DNA of 64,000 bases from Pyropia haitanensis (Eukaryota; Rhodophyta; Bangiophyceae; Bangiales; Bangiaceae). A program made the translations under genes and the position numbers. The DNA lies in NCBI GenBank assembly GCA_008729055.1, contig SDUX01000002.1, forward strand, positions 5,793,874 to 5,857,873. Reading direction: 5' to 3'. The notes beneath the pieces are model-generated. The model searched no databases. It saw only the letters and a list, made by a program, of their open reading frames with translations, and was not told where the DNA came from. Positions 62,351-64,000 of the stretch are shown here, piece by piece. Positions within the stretch are counted from its first letter, which is position 1; each line of letters starts with the position of its first letter.

Positions 62351-63802
62351 TTGGAGGCGGTTCCGACTGCTGCGCAAACCGCGCCCCAGACGACGGACGC
62401 GAGAGGCGGTCGCCGCGGGCTCCCCCGCCGCCCATTCGCAGCAGGGGCGCCCACGGGGGCGTTGACGGGGGGGGGTGCGGCAGCGAGAGGGCAGCCGACA
62501 GGGCTCCCCAGGGGGCCCCGCCGCCCGCCCCGCCGCCGCAATCTGGTCGCGCCGGCCGCCGCGCGGCGGGCGGCGGCTGCCGCAGCCGCCGCGGCGGGGG
62601 CGCCCACTTCCTCGACCCACCCGCGCTGGTGGCACGGGGGGGGGTGCTTGCGCGGTCCGCTCCCCCCCCCCCCCCCGCCCGCCGCCGCCAGGCGGACGCG
62701 GCGCTGGCGCGCACCCGCGGGGGGCCGCCGCGCCCCCCCCCCCCCCCCCCCCCCCCTCTGAAACCGCCCCACTGGTGGGGGGTGCCTCGGCACCACGCCC
62801 CTCCCGGGGGGTTTTCGGGGGGGCGGGGGGGGGGTGGCGCGGCACGACCTCCACCGCGCGGTCGCGACAGCCGCCGGCGCGCGTCGGCGCCAGCCGGGGG
62901 GGGGGGCGGCGGCCGAGTCGTGCGGGTGGGGTTTTGGGCTCGGCGGGGCGCGGCTCCGAGATTGGCCCTGGGGCACGGCTGCCGCGGGTACCAGACGGGG
63001 GGGCACCCCTGTGGGGGGGGCGGCAGGAGACGCCGCTGCCGCTCCCCCTTCAAACGCCCCCCCCCCCCCCCCCCCCCGCCTCCTCCGCTGCCCCCCCCCT
63101 CCTCGCACCTGTCCGGGCGCCCATCGTCGCGCCCCCCCCCCCCCCACCGGCACTGCCACGGCCGTCACCGGCTCGCCAGCGCAATCCGCCGCCGCTGGCG
63201 GTTGTTGCAAAAGGGAGGCCCGCCGCCGCCGCTGCCGCCGCCGCCGCCGCCGCGCCCCCCACCGCGCCCCTTGCCCCCCGCGTGCACGTGCGCGCCCCCG
63301 TCGACCGGCATCAGCGTGCGTGCGCCCCCTTCGCTTCACCTCCCCTTCCCTCCCCCCCTCCCTCACCAGCGCGCCGCTTGCCTGCTGTTGCAGCCGCACT
63401 GCTTTGCACCCCGGCCGTTGTTCCCCCCCCCCCCCCCCCCCCCCCTTCCCCCCCCCTCCCTGCCCCCGTTGCCATTGCCGGCTGACGCCGACCCGTGGCA
63501 CCTCCCCGCGTTGGCGACGAGGATGACCCCATCGATGGGCGCCCCGGCGGTGCCGCCGTCGCCACCCGCCGCCACCCCCACCACCGCCGCCGTCGACGCT
63601 GCCGACGCGGCGCCGCTGTTGTCGCTCCCGCCCGCCGCCGCCCGCGGCGCGCGGCGGCGGCCGCGCCCGTCCCGCGGCGCCGCCGGCGAGATGGGCCGCA
63701 TCGACTCGTGGGCGACGCTCGCGTCGCTGTCGGCGGCCGCGGCTGAGGCGTCGGCCGACGCCGCCCTGCCGGCGGCGGTGTCCACGCCGCCGCGCACCCC
63801 CA

Positions 63803-63835
<33 letters not shown>

Positions 63836-64000
63836 GTGACGCGGCGGCGGTGGCGGCGGTGGCGGCGTCGCCGCCGTCGCACGTGCTCCCCGTCATTCAG
63901 CCCGCGGTGGTGGTGCCGCCGCCGTCGTCGACGGTGGCGTCGGCGGCGGCGGGCGGCGGGTGCGACGGCGACGCCGTCAGCCCGTCCCTGTCGTCGACCG
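62351..64000 (+). CDS. Partial hypothetical gene running off the right edge
   Basis: Best supported from 63395, after an acceptor-like CTTGCCTGCTGTTGCAG, to the end of the window: PLPLPADADPWHLPALATRM, TPSMGAPAVPPSPPAATPTT, then GEMGRIDSWATLASLSAAAA and SHVLPVIQPAVVVPPPSSTV, open at 64000. An upstream exon may end at 63312 (LAPRVHVRAPVDRHQ before GTGCGT, the donor type used elsewhere here). Earlier stretches (62834-63050, LRDWPWGTAAAGTRRGGTPV; 62540-62670) look coding but are cut by G and C runs of 15-25 bases. No domain recognised; Ala/Pro/Ser-rich. The start is not determined and the 3' end is outside the window. Confidence 0.4.

Overview
This window looks like nuclear DNA from a very GC-rich eukaryotic alga. 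A bangiophycean red alga (Porphyra/Pyropia-like) is my best guess, but it is inferred and not proven. The supporting observations are: extreme GC with long Ala/Gly/Pro runs in the proteins; few, short spliceosomal introns; mitochondrial and plastid-type leader peptides on several products (TIM44, a plastid-type acyl-ACP/acyl-CoA synthetase, a DUF1995 protein, an Ala-rich 'FVAP' protein); and tRNA genes with extra sequence in the D arm, a red-algal habit. There are no operons, Shine-Dalgarno-led gene strings or CRISPR arrays.

Layout. 0-12 kb: an Ala/Gly-rich unknown gene (+) with a G-rich minisatellite, a DHHC palmitoyltransferase (-), a small Gly-zipper membrane protein (+) and an EF-hand membrane protein (-). 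12-20 kb: a UBE2Q-like E2 enzyme (+), a broken-looking SAPS/PP6-regulatory-subunit gene (+) and a plastid-targeted membrane protein (+). 20-30 kb: an unknown low-complexity nuclear-type protein (+), the ribosome-biogenesis factor BOP1 (-) and a Kelch-like propeller protein (+). 30-36 kb: a degenerate duplicate followed by an intact cysteine/histidine-repeat protein that I do not recognise, then a four-exon Yippee gene (-). 36-47 kb: TIM44 (+), a SAM-methyltransferase-like protein (-), tRNase Z (+) and an Alba-domain protein (+). 47-55 kb: acyl-ACP/CoA synthetase (-), a membrane-anchored six-hairpin protein (+), splicing factor ISY1 (-, three exons) and two tRNA-Arg(ACG)-like units (+). 55-64 kb: a golgin-84-like tether (+), a DUF1995 plastid protein (+) and a gene running off the right edge (+).

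Genes are independent housekeeping units, often divergently paired over short GC-rich promoters. Two genome-wide habits show: the ATG is usually preceded by a pyrimidine-rich leader on the coding strand, and introns mostly start GTACGT or GTGCGT. Many coding frames break at runs of G or C, which I read mainly as homopolymer length errors in the assembly. Coordinates of such genes are therefore outer limits, and the reading frame changes inside them.

The most novel element is the protein at 32455-33762. It has five H-C-x-H-C-x(6-7)-C-x-C...C...C modules, a unique N-terminal domain and a C-terminal SH3-like barrel, and it is preceded by a decayed partial copy of itself.
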